Source: Gracilaria gracilis (taxonomy: Eukaryota; Rhodophyta; Florideophyceae; Gracilariales; Gracilariaceae). Taken from it: a DNA stretch of 64,000 nucleotides. Shown here one piece after another: positions 10,684-22,900 of this stretch. The stretch's first letter is position 1, and each line of letters opens with the position of its first letter. The notes below the pieces were generated by a model. It was not told the origin of the DNA, made no database searches, and saw nothing but the letters and a program-made list of their open reading frames with translations. The DNA lies in the NCBI GenBank assembly GCA_030374805.1, contig JARGSG010000032.1:434001-498000 (forward strand), written 5' to 3'. The position numbers and the translations under genes are program-made.

Positions 10684-13175
10684 CTATCCAACTTCCTCTT
10701 CCTGCATTTCAAAGTTGCTCATAGAACTTTCCTCGTCGTCCAGCTGGTCGTTCGGGTCTTCCCCGAGTCCAAATTCCTCATCTAAGAATTTGGGCCGGAA
10801 AGCAGGCTGCCTGTGCACCGCATCAGGGAGCTTGTATACCTCGGGCACAAAGTACATATGATACCGTAGACAATTCTCTTTCACCAGCGCATCCATGTAC
10901 CCAGCCCCAGCATGTATGCCAGTATCATTAAAGTGGAGGCCTCCGAAGCGGCGAATGTCCTCGACAATGTGGTCGAGGAGGTGGAACTTGAGGGTTCCGA
11001 GGCTGGAAGTGTGGTGGGGGCCGAGGACGAATACGGCTGTGCGCTTGAAGGAGCGGATTTGGTTGTGGAGGTCGATGAGGCGGGCATCGGTCCATTCGGT
11101 GAAGGTGTTGTATCGCATGGAGGCGAGGAGAAGGTCTGAGTACTTGGAGAAGACGGAAGTGATGGGAGCTGAATTGACTTCGTCACAGCATCGGTCGAAG
11201 AAGGCGCCGATGAAGGGGAAGACCATGTCGAGTGCGCGGTAGTCTTTTGCTTCGAGCATACCACGCAAGCCGTCGGTAGTGAAGAAACCGTTGAGAGTTT
11301 GACCGTTGTGGGAAGTGGAGAAGTCGATGTGGAGCCCATTTGCGAATGAGTGCTTTTCGATGGCGGAGAGGATGGTGTTTAAATGTTTGAGGATGGAAGT
11401 GCGGACGGAGTTGAAGGGGCGACGGGACTTGGAGGAACGGGGGGTGGTGAAGAGTGCTTCTGAGTGGAGTCTCTCGATGGCGGCGAGCTTGATGAGCTTG
11501 GAGACGCCGAGGTGAAAGTTGTGGAGTGGTGCGAAGGTGAAGATGTTGTAAGGGCAGAGGAGTGGGGTGATGTTGAGAAGAGGGTATGATTCGAAGAGGA
11601 AGGAGTACTTTGCGAGGGAGAGGGAGTGGAGAGCTTCAAGGGCTTTTTCCTTTGTGTTGCGGGAGATTCTGGGCTTACGAGCAAGGAGAGCGTCTTTTGA
11701 TTACTGGAGGAGAGTGGAGTGTGATTTGCGTGCGGCGAGGGTCTGGTGCTGAGTTCGGGGGGAAGGGGATTGAATGTGTAGGGGGAGGTCTGTGCGGGAG
11801 ACGGTGCATCTATGACAAGGGTGTGGGAGCGGGTTCCGTGGGAGATGGCGAGGATGTCTTTTGCGTCGGGGATGTCGGCGCAGTAGCTGGAGATGATTGG
11901 GTGACAGTGGCGGAGAGCGCCATGGGCGTTATGGAAGGGGAAGCCGTTGAGACAGGAGGAGAGGAGGGGGCCGAGGAGGATGGAGATGGCAAGCTGAATG
12001 AGTTCCATTTTGGTGTGGCGGGTGATGTGAGAAGAGGTTTGAGGGATGGAGTTGTGGTCTTGGGTGGGTTTGGTTTGGAGGAGGGAGGTCGGCAAGTATC
12101 TGAGAAGGGTGAGGTGTTCGGTGATGCAATTGCGATTGAAGGCATCGGAGAAGTTGAGAAGGGTGGGGTGTTCGGTGATGCACTTGCGACGGAAAGTATC
12201 GAAGAAGTTGAGAAGGGTGATGTGAAGGGGGTAGGAGGGGATGGAAGAGGATTTGAGGGAGGTGGCGGACTTGTCGGAGTAGATTTTGACGAAGCCAATG
12301 AAGGAGTCGATACCGGTGGAGTCGGCGGTGTGCCAGATGCAGGAGTCGTTGGAGGAGTGCATGATTGCGGCTTTGAGGGCGGGCACTGCTTCTTTTTCGA
12401 GGGTGGAGGCCATGGGGTGGGCGAAAGCGGGAGAGCCGGAAGGTGTTGTGTAGTAGACGGGGTGGAAGAAGGTGTTGTGGAAGTGTGCGAGGGCGACTTG
12501 TTGTTTGAGGACATGGATGGGGTCCTTTCGGAAGATGGTGGTGGAGATGAGCTGCTGTGGGTCGGAGAGGGTGGTGGGAGCGAAGTCGATGTTGCTGACT
12601 CGGTGTTGGAAGAGGTCTGTTTGAAGTTTGAGGCACTTGGAGGCGGAGGAAACGGCGTTTTGGAAGGCGGATTTGGAGAAGGCGGGGTCGTGGAGGAGGG
12701 AGATGAGTTCGTCAGCCTTTCGGAGGCCGAGGGTAGGGGGAGGAGGGGAGGGGCAGATGGAGCAGACGGGGGTGGTGGGGATGTGGTAGGCGTCCTGGGT
12801 GTGGAGGGAGAGGGAGAGTTGCTGGTGGTGGAAGAAGTCGTCGTCTGCGATGGGGACGTTGTCGGAAGGGCGGTTTGTGAGAGGGGGAGGTGTACGGAGG
12901 TGGGGGTTAGACTTGTGACGCTTGATGCGTGGGAGGAAGTGGAGGAGGCCTCCGCCTGGGGAGAGGAAACGCTTGTTTGGGTTGAGGCGATTGGGGCATC
13001 TTCTCTGGTGCCTTTGGATGGCGGGGATGGTGCGGGTGAAAAACGAGCAGCCTTCAAAGCAGCAGTTGGGCATGGTGGGGAAGGTTGGGGGGGTGTTGGA
13101 GAGGATTGGGGGTACGTAGCAGGGAGCGTAATATGGCGCACGGGCGGTGGGATAGAGTGATGGGGATGATTGCAC
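10684..13175 (-). pseudogene. KDZ/Plavaka-like transposase, frameshifted once
   Basis: The N-terminal part (13175 to about 11700, one frame) begins with a Cys/His finger (CFEGCSFFTRTIPAIQRHQRRC). It then carries DPIHVLKQQVALAHF, KIYSDKSATSLKSSSIPSYP and HCHPIISSYCADIPDAKDIL, in the order seen in Plavaka-type transposases (finger, SDKT..-YP block, ADxP block). Similarity continues in a second minus-strand frame from about 11690: TFAPLHNFHLGVSKLIKL, HTSSLGTLKFHLLDHIVEDIRR and FGGLHFNDTGIHAGAGY, ending with an acidic tail at 10684. In the second frame a TAA at 11701-11703 precedes the match, so a frameshift (or a very short intron) lies near 11690-11703. The family cuts and pastes DNA in the nucleus. 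The assignment is from motif order, and fungal Plavaka proteins are the closest I recall. Confidence 0.6.
12102..12209. repeat. 54-bp tandem duplication inside the transposase gene
   Basis: Two adjacent 54-bp units (12102-12155 and 12156-12209) both start GAGAAGGGTG and differ at a few bases. A third partial unit starts at 12210. On the minus strand they encode two near-copies of an 18-residue block, LLNFFDTFRRKCITEHPT and LLNFSDAFNRNCITEHLT, so the reading frame is kept. Confidence 0.85.
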
Positions 13176-13594
13176 GTGATTCGAAGGCGTTTCATATATT
13201 TAGTAAACGAATTCCTGATGTGAAAGGTGTTGAGTAGTGAACCGATCTCCACAAACTGAAAAGGTATTCGATCTATTTTGTATACTCCTACTCCTATTCG
13301 ATAAACAGCTATTTCAGTTTCTATCTAAGTGTCTATCTCGCTATTCGCCGCTGTATACATGAACGTAGGTGACGCTAACACACTTACATTGTGCTGCGAA
13401 ACTACCATAAACGAAAGAAGTATGCTAGTTTCCGTTCCATCCAAACTAGCAAAGATGGAAGCAATTTGGAATAATTCTTTCGAAAAAAACTAGCGCAAGT
13501 GGAAAGGTGGAAATATTTTCGGAAATTAGCACTTCCAAATTTGGATAAATTCACCGGTTTTTCGTTCGTTTTAATTCGGTCATTTTTGACCGTC

Positions 13595-13619
13595 AAACTA
13601 GCATTCCGATAACACCGAC
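13595..13619 (-). repeat. Right terminal inverted repeat of the KDZ/Plavaka-like element
   Basis: This is the reverse complement of the left end with one mismatch. CTAGC/GCTAG motifs are repeated in the 200 bases inside it. Confidence 0.65.
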
Positions 13620-14479
13620 GTGGCTAGAGCTGCGAGCAACCGTGGCGCAGCGCGGTTGATGCTCACATGCAGTACTTAAACTAGCCTAACTTGAACGCTC
13701 GATCGATTACACAACGTCATACAACGGGCGTTCCCTGTTTTAGTGTAACAGTTCGCGCTAATCTGAAGTTCAGATTCTGAACCATCGTCGTCACATTATC
13801 GTCAACAGAAAGGTGGTAATTTGCTCACTCTCCGGGGCAAATTTGAACCTTTTTAGAACTAATTTTGAGCTTTCAAGATCTGTGGCCCGTACAATGGAAT
13901 GATTTCGGCAAATTTTCGTACTGCTCTTGTAAACATTTCGGATGGTTTTCGCATATTCTGAGCCATTCCACGCCAGTGCAAGCGTATATGGCGCAGCACG
14001 TTTGGTCCACCAAAGAAGCCCCAATTGTGTCCTAGAAACTGGCCCTTCTGGCCATATTTCGACCTTTTTCAGCCATGCTGAATGGGGCACTTTTTAGGAC
14101 ACATTTAAAGGCACATATTCGGCCATATTTTGCCATTTTTTCGTACTTTTTATGCCTCAAAATTCAAAGACTTCTGCGTCCACAATATGGCCATATCCTG
14201 GCCTTAGTTAGGACTACCCAAATGTTCAGAGGGACTTGTTTCCAATACATACATCTCTGTCTTAAATACGGTACAGCTACATTAAAACAATTCAAAGCTG
14301 TTGGTGAGAAGCTGTACGCGACAACAACACACGAAAAGACTGGTACACCACTGGTTCTGTAACCAATTATCTACGTTGCCCGAATACTCTCCGTTTCAGT
14401 CCACAGAAGGCCGTTGAAACGCTTTGTAGTTTTTCGTGGCATTTATTACCATCATGTCTCCTCACCGCTAATATTTCCC
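13620..14479. other. Non-coding, motif-rich region
   Basis: No supported gene. Several copies of a TGGCCATAT/CGGCCATAT-like motif occur between 14045 and 14210. The same motif appears near 43520 and 63510, suggesting remnants of a dispersed non-coding repeat. I could not define element ends. Confidence 0.35.
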
Positions 14480-14580
14480 AGAGACTTAAAAACAAATAAC
14501 ATTATGGTCAACAAAGCACCAACTCACTGTGTGATTTTTGACTTTGGTCTTAGTCGGGAGTTCGGTGGCAAGGCTTCTGG
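14480..14580 (+). pseudogene. Protein kinase catalytic-loop fragment (possible single exon)
   Basis: Reads RDLKTNNIMVNKAP then VIFDFGLSREFGG, which matches the HRDLKxxN catalytic loop and DFG metal-binding motif of eukaryotic protein kinases at normal spacing. The codon before RDL is Pro instead of His, but the bases there (tttcccag) also look like a 3' splice site, so the exon may start exactly at the Arg codon with the His in an upstream exon. A possible donor (gtgtat) follows near 14580. I found no N-lobe, activation-segment or APE sequence within 2 kb on either side. It is either an isolated relic or one exon of a gene with long introns. Confidence 0.6.
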
Positions 14581-14884
14581 TGTATATCTTAGTTCTTTAG
14601 GTAGAGCAGTGAAGGGGGTATAGTTGGCACAATGTACACAATGGACTCGCATAAAATGGTTGTCAAACTTTACATTCCAGCTGCCGACGTATACACGGTG
14701 GTAATTTTGATGTATGAGCCCTGTGAGATAAGTTAATGTGGTTTAAATGTCTTATAGATCTATTTTCGGGACATCTGAGGTGCATCAATTGTACGCCTTC
14801 TGCCCATCAAGGATGTTTTGAAGACCTACAAGTGATGACCAGTTCATGCGCGTAAAAAATACTCTTAGCCCATGCGTATGCGCG

Positions 14885-15183
14885 CCCTATGAACCTCGAA
14901 ATTGTCTCAAGCATGGCCCGAAGTGGGGCGGGCCATAGTGGTACATTTATGTTCAAAATTGGTTAGAAGTGCTTTTCAGGTAAAAAGAAGTCGGTAATGG
15001 GCAAAACTATATGGCCGATATTTGTCCGAAATAAGGGTAGAATGTGGGCAGTAAGGTTCTGAGTGATAGTCATATTCTAACGCCAACAACATTTTCCACC
15101 CAGTTTTGAATGATTTTGCAGAATTGCGTACTAATTCAGTCCACATTTTCGAAATGTTTGGGACAATTTAGATGTTCATAGGG
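14885..15183. mobile_element. MITE-like element, family CCCTATGAAC, copy 1
   Basis: Its ends are inverted: CCCTATGAACCTCGAAATTG on the left, and GACAATTTAGATGTTCATAG followed by GGG on the right. A second copy in reverse orientation lies at 63338-63633 and matches along its whole length (for example AGAAGTGCTTTTCAGGTAAA and GCCAACAACATTTTCCACCC in both). It has no coding capacity. I see no clear target duplication at this copy. Confidence 0.7.
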
Positions 15184-18100
15184 GCCCTTAGCTGGTCCAA
15201 GAGACTTACCAAGGATGCACGACAATATGTCTCTCTGAATTCCATAATTTTTAGGGCCATCCTTTGGGCATCTGGAATCCATTGCGCATCTTGTCGTATA
15301 TGAGCACATTAGTCGCTTACCAATATTGTATCTGAATAACCTCTTTCGCGCACACCGTGGTCACATCCGTGAAAGATCCCACAAGCAGCATCACATGTGA
15401 GTACTTGGCTTTCGTACATCTTCTGTATGTTATTAGATATCACTCTGCGACTCTGTGGAAATGTACACCGAGGAGTTTCCGTTTGCTGAGAAGACGCCTT
15501 ATAGTTTATGTTTAATGTTCTCGGAGGGAACTGGTCAGACTTTTTGGGGGAAAATTGATTGTGCAAGATTCTTGAAGACATCATGAAAAAGTGTTGGGCT
15601 TAGAAAGCCAACCAATAGCCAAAGTTGTCAGAAGATTCTGGCTGCATATACGAGCAATACGCTTGCGGCCGAGATTTTGGAGAGGCAAAAAAATGTCTGC
15701 CCAAACAATAAAGCGTTGTTGGATCTCCAGATGAGAAAGCAGATGAAGCTGGTCTTTTAAAGCGACTGATTGGAGCTGTGTAGAGAGGAAAAACGGAGTT
15801 AGTTGGACGGTTCATATACAAAGTTTCAAAGATGAACTATTCCTCTGAAAAAAGAAGGATTCTTCCTGTTGGTAAGTCAAGCAATCCCATTTACTCGTAT
15901 TGATTAGATAATAGCAATGCGTCTAATAAAAAGAAGAGACTAAGTCTCAGATAATTGAAAGCTGCACTACAAACATGCTCTACCGGGTTTCCTACTCACG
16001 CTTGAATCTAGATTTGACGCCCCTTGTATCTGTTTCAAATCGAAAACCAATCAATTAGGCATCCAAGAATCCAAAACATATCTTTCGCACATCCGATACA
16101 TAAAACTTTAAAGCACTTTATTGTCAAGATACCCCTGGGATTTTAACAGCACATCCGTGCGTTTAAAAAGGCATCTACTTCATATTAAACGAACACCCAA
16201 TGCTTGTCTTTGTGCTTTATAGGAATATTTTCGTACGAAACCACGCCACGTGACCTGAACTCGTGACTCTTTTCCAAGATCCAGTACCCACGTGTGCCAC
16301 TTGAGTCCTTTTCTGGGGACAAATTTGTGGTAAAAACATGGAACACGCCGGATAGCGAACAAATTTTCATGCGGTAGCACACGCAAGTCAAAGCGGACGG
16401 TCAAACGCGACAGATCGTGTTCGGACACGGAAGCCCCCCCAAGTCATAAAAATCGGCAATGAAGGCGGCACACTAGAAATTGTTGGAAAATAGGCTTCTG
16501 ATTCCGACTCATAAACCCATACAACGTACCTTAGATACAACTCGCCAACTTTCTCATGCGGAGATGACATGCGTTCCTGTCAATAATCATTCTCAAAGCT
16601 CAGCTTGACTAGTCGAGAAGAGAGTGTCTACTATTGGATGATCCTCTTATCTATGTTAGAAAATACAACAATGGAGTACGATACACATCTGCATATAGTT
16701 TCAAATCCTGGGCTTTTTACTTTGCGAGTGTTTCCAAAGAGATTGATGGCCGCCCCCAACAAGTTGGTATTTACTTCGATGAATTGAAAATCGCTTGGTT
16801 CTTCTTAATCATCGAATCCAATGGAATACACTACTTTTGAAGCGCTTCTTCTTTATGCCTTGCACGCGATCTACTTATAGGCTTAAGGATTAGCTTCATC
16901 CACCTCGAAAGTACCAGATGCATATCCTCGTTTGGAAAAGAGAAAAAAAGTGCCACTGCGGCAGGAACAATAGGAACAATGACGGTTTATTTGTGATACC
17001 GGTGCCTCTTGATATCGTTTTGCTCAATATCGCATGCAGACGCTTTTAGCTGCTCTTGCGCCAGACATCCTGAAATTTTGATGGGTTCCCTTCCCTGAAC
17101 ACTTGTTTTCTACCGAAACGTGGAATCGTTTCCATGCGCTTCCCTGAAAGACATCTTTATAATCTTTCACAGTCGTTTGAAGTACTGAATATGACGGTTT
17201 TACGTTCTTGAAATAAGTTTTTCCTTAACACCAGTACTGACAAAACAGGCTGGCATTATTTCTGGCATACCCGAAAACCTTGGATTCGGCGTCCCAGTCT
17301 GCTATGAAGTACATAGTAAACACCTTGGAAATTCCTCCCTGTCCATCACCCCTATAAAAATCCAACATAGCCGGAATATAGAAGTCGAAGTCGAAAAGTT
17401 TGGGGAACGTAGAAATAGGGAAAATAAGCACTTCTGATCATTGAGACGTGTAAATTTTGGCGCAAATCGCCCAGCTGAAGAAAAATAGAAACAAAACGTG
17501 TTTTTATTTGCTCTTGAGAAAAGGTCCCAAATTTTCGACCTAAAGCGCGACATTTTGGTGAGATTTGGGATATACTTTGACCATAATTTGGCTATAATCG
17601 AATTTTACAAGGTCACCGCCGAACACTGGATGCTTTTCTCTACACTCTTCAAATCTTCAACCTGCGCATGTAAGAACGTCTCGAAATGATTCGATTCGTG
17701 AGTCTCTCAAATGATAGCTTGAATGATGATGTTTGATGCTTTGTTACGTTCTGACACCAGGAAGTTCAAAGATGATGATACCATCGGCCATGTGAGTACG
17801 GCCTTTCCAAAATGATCACTCCCATCTTCAAATCCGACCATTGAAAAGGCGGGAAAGAACAGTTTTTCGTCTTACTCATTCCACCTCATTTTATCTGGGT
17901 GCTTTAGGAATAACCTGTCTCCGCGGTAATGGTCATCACATAGGCGCTCCAGCCTCTGTTTGAGCAAGTATTATTTTGATATTCGAAATCTATTCATGAT
18001 CTTTGTGGAGGAAGCATTTGCATTATAGAATCTTCTTAGCGCTGAAGATGCTGCCAAGAACCAGAACGTTTCTCCACGTCTCTTTAAGGAAAGGTTACAT

Positions 18101-19015
18101 GTTGGGCATATTGGGCGTATTTAAGTGCTTTAGCTCTACCAAAATATCCACTTGGACACATCAAACGCTTCAAGTTTCCAGCAGAAAGCACTTTATCGAG
18201 TAGAAAATGAGCGATGTGCACAAAAATATGGTAAAACTGGTCTGATTTGCAGCAAACGTTGTACTGGATTTTGCGAGATATTGGATACCCCAGCGCTGAA
18301 CGTAAAATCAAAAAGACGTTCAAACTGGATCCGAATATGTCTCTTGTCGTAATCAAAGAATGACAGAGGTGAAGTGGAAAAGAAACCAACTTCAAGGGGT
18401 TCAAAATTTCACGGCGGGAGAAGTGATTGAGTACTATAACGTGCTTATGCGATGAAAATTGAATGATTCATTTCCTATCTTTTCAGCAATTTTTTCGGCG
18501 TTTTTCTAACATGGAGCTGAAAATCGAACGGGAAGTGGACACCTTCAGAGAAAAACCTTGTATACTAACAAGTACATGATCAGGACGCTGCAATTCGTCG
18601 AAGGATGTGAACCCATCACCGTTTTTTGCTATAGTATTAAAAAGTAGCACCAGAATTACATTCAAGAGAGCCCGGGGTGAACGGATTTCAGTACTTTCGC
18701 CGTATGAATTGTCTGGAATACTTCTGAGTCGATGGAAATTTGTCTAATGCAATTTTCTTACCTTCATTTTGTTCTTCATTTATAAATCGAGAGGACTCGT
18801 AGAGCCTATTCTTCCCATGCATTGAATCTAGGGCAGTTTCTTGACCGTATCGATTTCGGCGGGCTTGATGACGCGTTTTTGTCAATTAAAAAAATAAGCG
18901 ATATTTTACTCATATGGGAGACACATACCCTGAGAGGTAAGCTGATATTCCATTCATGCACATTACCACGTTAGAAAGGCAGTTTATTTTTCTTTGATTT
19001 TTCGAAACAGACGTC
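15184..19015. other. AT-rich DNA without a supported gene
   Basis: Only frames of about 60-106 codons occur, and none is recognised. One minus-strand frame (16185-16391) ends in a natural-looking segment (ILEKSHEFRSRGVVSYENI), but nothing around it supports a gene. No RNA gene or repeat end is evident. Confidence 0.4.
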
Positions 19016-19119
19016 ATCGCAAAGCTCCTACTACGGAAGCAAAGCTAGGTGTTTTGATCTAAAGTGCACAACTCTCAATCAAAATCTGCTTAAAAATTAG
19101 AGGTCTGCATGTTTCTGGT

Positions 19120-19124
19120 GATCT
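19120..19124. repeat. Target site duplication of the Gypsy element
   Basis: GATCT here and GATTT at 25152-25156. The uninterrupted right arm of the inverted repeat has a single GATCT at the same place, which confirms the insertion point. Confidence 0.75.
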
Positions 19125-19967
19125 TGTGGCACGTGTTTCCGTGCAGCGTGTGCGGTGCACGTGTTGGACACAAGTGTAATTCTACAAGTTTCTCTACTTG
19201 GATATTTTATGGATATTTTAGTTTTCTACGCATGGTGCACGGGAGTGAACCGCATGGTCCTCGCCGGCTCCCCCTGTCTACTTAAGCGCCACTGCCTCCG
19301 CGGTGAGTGGCAGAGACGGGGGATATGTTGCAGTAGTGACCAGCTCATTGGTTATCGAAAGTAGAAATGCGTTTAGAGTCTAGTTTTGAAGGTTCAATTG
19401 CGTATAAAAGGGCCGAGTTGGTCGCCCCCTGACCAACTCAGGCCAGACCACTTCCCCTTTCTCGACGACCCCCCACCATCCTTCACAGCAAACTCTGTCT
19501 TGCTCCCTTTTGTCGTTTCTCTCCCCCCTCTTCAGCCTTTTCTTCCCCCCTTGGCGGTTGGTCTCCCGCTTTCTCCCGACGAGGGTCTGAATTGCAATAC
19601 CCCTTGTTTGGGTCTGTCTTGTGCTTCAGCCTTAGAAGTGTCGTTCCCCGCAAGTGACCTACGTTCGGTCCTGCGAGAGGGAGCTTCTGCTTTTCTGTTG
19701 TCGTTTCGTGTCTGTTCCTGCCAGCACTAGACCTATAGTTTTGGTCGTGCCGTGGCTTCTACTTGCTACACGTCTCAGCTTCGTCGTTGCTACTTTGTGC
19801 ACTTTGTGTGTTTACTACGGACTCTTGCCTACTATCGCTACGCAGCGTGTTGGGCTGAAACTCTCGAGAGCACTTTCTGTTGTGTCCCCTTTACTTTGTG
19901 TTTGTGTCCCCCCGCCCTTGGGTTTGTCATCACCCGCACCATTTCTTCTACCAAAATGGTGTTCTCA
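19125..19967 (+). repeat. 5' LTR of the Gypsy element
   Basis: 843 bp, TG...CA ends. It contains a TATA box at 19403-19409 and a long pyrimidine-rich downstream part. Its last 12 bases are the first four codons (M-V-F-S) of the polyprotein. Confidence 0.92.
19403..19409 (+). promoter_or_regulatory. TATA box of the Gypsy 5' LTR
   Basis: TATAAAA in the context TTGCGTATAAAAGGGCC, about 550 bases before the start codon. Transcription would be expected to start roughly 25-35 bases downstream, near 19435. Confidence 0.6.
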
Positions 19968-22900
19968 TGGTACTCTGGAGGAGGGAGTAACGCAATTCCT
20001 TCCTCTGTAGTTTCGTCGTTCGACGGTTCCAACGTCGACATCCGCAAGTTCTTTTTCTTTTACGAGAATGTTGCCTCTCGGGGCAAGACTGATGAAGAAC
20101 GTGCACTTGAATTCCTTGGCTTTCTCGAAGGGGAGGCGTTTGAGTTCTATTACGAACAGTTTTCGTCCGATGGTGTCCTCAGTAATGCCGCATCCGACTA
20201 TGCCGCCGTGAAACGCGCGTTTTTGGATAAATTTGGCATTGAAGAGGAGCCTGAGGAACATATCCGTCGTGCTGCATCCGCGCGTCTGGATTATGGGGAC
20301 CTTCTTGGTTCCATCAAGAAGATGAATGCCACGTTCGAGAAAGCCGGGTTCAATTCGAAGGCCCGGTTTGGGCTCCTCCGCCGTGCCGTCATGGAGTACG
20401 CGGACCTCGCTCAATTCGTTGTGTTTCGCGGCTCTCACGACTACGAGTCATTGAAGGCATTGGTGAAGGACTTTGTGGCTGGTAGGAACGTTTTGGAGTC
20501 CCACGGGGCTCTCCATGTCCTGACGGCGCCGAAGAAGGTTATGCAGAGGCCGAAACAGGGCGAGCCGTCGCCTTCTCTGCAGAACAAGGTGGATCTGCTT
20601 GCAGAGCAGCTTTCCCAGCTCACACTGATGATGAAGAAGACCCAGGCCCAACCGCAGAGGGCCGACGACGACCTCGAGCGCACTTGTGCCTACTGCTGTC
20701 AACCGGGGCACTGGGCAACGCGCTGCAGTCTCAATCCGCACCGCAATACCCGTTGCGAACGTTGCGGCAAGATGGGTCATGCAATCGCCACCTGCTGGTC
20801 CCGTGACCCCGCTAACGATCGCCGACCCCCCGTTGCAGCCCCTCGTAGTGAGTCGGCAGCCGAAGACCGTCTCAGACAGGGCAATGGCGGTAGTCAGCAG
20901 GCTGGGCAGCCAAGTCAAGTCTCCGTTGTGACTGAGGGCTACGATGCTGATGAGGAGGTGGTGGCCGCCACTAAGCGCACCGCCGAGGGCATTGCTCTCC
21001 CGAAGCAGCAAAGAACTGCCGACCACATTGGCAACCAGTCGCTGCTTAACCCGTCGCAGCCGGCTCTACGGAAGCAACTTGGCCGTTCCAGGCCAACAGG
21101 AGTCTTCAGATCCCCCCAGAAGGCCCGGAAGCCGGCAGCGAGGAAGTCTTCAAATCGCGCTAAGCTTCAGGAGCATTCTGGCAGGTACAACTTGCTGGAG
21201 GAACTAGCCAACGCGCCGACTGGTCTCACCTTTGGTCAGCTGGTTCGTGGTGACTCTGACGATGCCAAGAAAGACATCCGCCGCATCTTGTCTGGCAAGG
21301 CCTCCCCGCGTCGGGTAACGTTCGTCGAGACCTCCATGAAGGAAGCACGCCTCAAAGTGGTCCCCGTGAAGGTGTATGGGACTCCCGCACAGGCTCTGCT
21401 GGATTCTGGGGCAATCCCCAATCTCATGTCTTCTGAACTGGCCGAGAAGCTTTCACTCAAGCCTAAGCCCACCGATCGTCAGATTCGCGTGGCGAACGGT
21501 GACGTCGCTTGGGTTCGCGGTACGCTCCGTGATGTCCCTGTTGTTTTCGATTCTGTGAGAGTTCCACTCGAATTTCTAGTCATCGAAAGGCCCCCGTTTG
21601 ACCTCATCCTCGGCTTTCCCACCTTGGAGGCGATGCAAGCCTGCATCGACATCAGCACACAGGAGGTGAAGATGGTGTATGAGGGCTCGCCAATTCTACT
21701 CGGACTAGACTACGAGCGCGCTGGGATCGACGAGTTTGTGCCGGTTTCTGGCACAGATAGTGAGGACTTTACGTCAGATTCCGATGAGGAAGGGTATGAT
21801 TTCCCCTCCGAAGGGGATAGTCTGTTCGCAGCGATTGAGGAGGACGAAGTTTTCTTCGACGGACATGCTTCGGGCCCGGAGGTCACTCTCGTCACTTTGG
21901 AGGGTGATCGCCCGACAATGGATCTAAATGGGTCTCAAGACTCTGAGCATGACAATCGAGAGGAGCAAGTCGGGGACACCAGTCAAGACCCGGAGTCCCG
22001 GGCCGCAGAGCTGGTTGGCTTGCGTCAGGTTGGTGCTCGTGCGCCGCCTCCGCCACCCTCGACGACCGACGAACGTGTCCTGGCACAATTGCGTGATCTC
22101 GCTCTCAACGACAACAGGCGCTACGAAGACGCGGAAGCCACAGAAGATGAAGATGAATCTGACGAAGAGGATGAAGAAGAAGATGAAGATGAAAGAGAAG
22201 ATGAAGATGAAGACGAAGATGAAGAGGAAGATGAAGGTGATGAAGATAGCGAAGACGAAGTGGGTGAGGCTAACCCAGCTTTGCACGTACCGTTTGAGCC
22301 ACACCCGTTTGTGTTCGAGGACCCTGGTCTGACAGTTCTGATCCGCGACGAGGTTCGCCTTCTCCCACGCCGAGATGGGGGGGAGCCAGATCGCCAAGAC
22401 GTTCTCTACCTCAAGGTCAGAAGGCGCCGCTTAGGTCATCCTGGTGACCCCTTTCCATCGGTCACTACGGATAGCTTGCCTTTTGGTGCTCAAGGTGAGC
22501 TTCTCCAGGATGATTTTGGGGCCATGAACATCTACTTCCCCCAGAATCAGATATCCGCCCCAGTCGAGTATCACATCCCTGAAGGAGGTGGAGCTCCCAG
22601 TGGTTCCCGAGATTTCACTGGGGCTCAAAATGGCTTTCAGACATCCGCGGACGGCCCAGCTTCACCCCGTCAAGGACAGGGCGGAAGAGAAACCCCTGCA
22701 GTGCCCCATGGTCTTGTGCTCGCTTTTGAGAGTGAAGTCTGCGTAGCACACGAGGTGGAGTACTCCCTTCATGACACCGTCGCCCGTGATGAGCATGGGC
22801 GCGCCTTTGATCGCCGAGACTTCCCCCCAGACACCGACCAGAAACAGGTCATTCTTGATCGATTGATGCATCTCCCCGAGACGGTTCAGCAGGAATTTTT

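Larger units (their letters stand above)
7803..13619. mobile_element. KDZ/Plavaka-like DNA transposon with terminal inverted repeats
   Basis: The left end (7803-7827) and right end (13595-13619, reversed) match over 25 bp with one mismatch. They begin GTCGGTGTT(C/A)TCGGAAT and continue GCTAGTTT. They are flanked by an imperfect 4-bp direct repeat, gtgc at 7799-7802 and gtgg at 13620-13623. Several further copies of TGCTAG/CTAGTT lie just inside each end (7823-7900 and 13420-13600), as expected for subterminal transposase-binding sites. Inside are a transposase-like gene (minus, 10684-13175), a coiled-coil ORF (minus, 8075-9133) and a broken metabolic gene (plus, 9542-10375). The terminal 15 bases also match a 366-bp MITE at 54005-54370. 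The transposase is frameshifted, so this copy is probably no longer autonomous. Confidence 0.65.

Noticed and set aside
11586..13160. A 524-codon plus-strand frame, Gly/Val/Glu-rich
   Set aside because: It is antisense to the transposase, with biased composition created by the codon usage of the opposite strand. The minus strand has recognisable transposase blocks.
11810..13252. A 480-codon Pro/Ser/Thr-rich minus-strand frame
   Set aside because: It is out of frame with the transposase motifs and has low-complexity content; a shadow frame.
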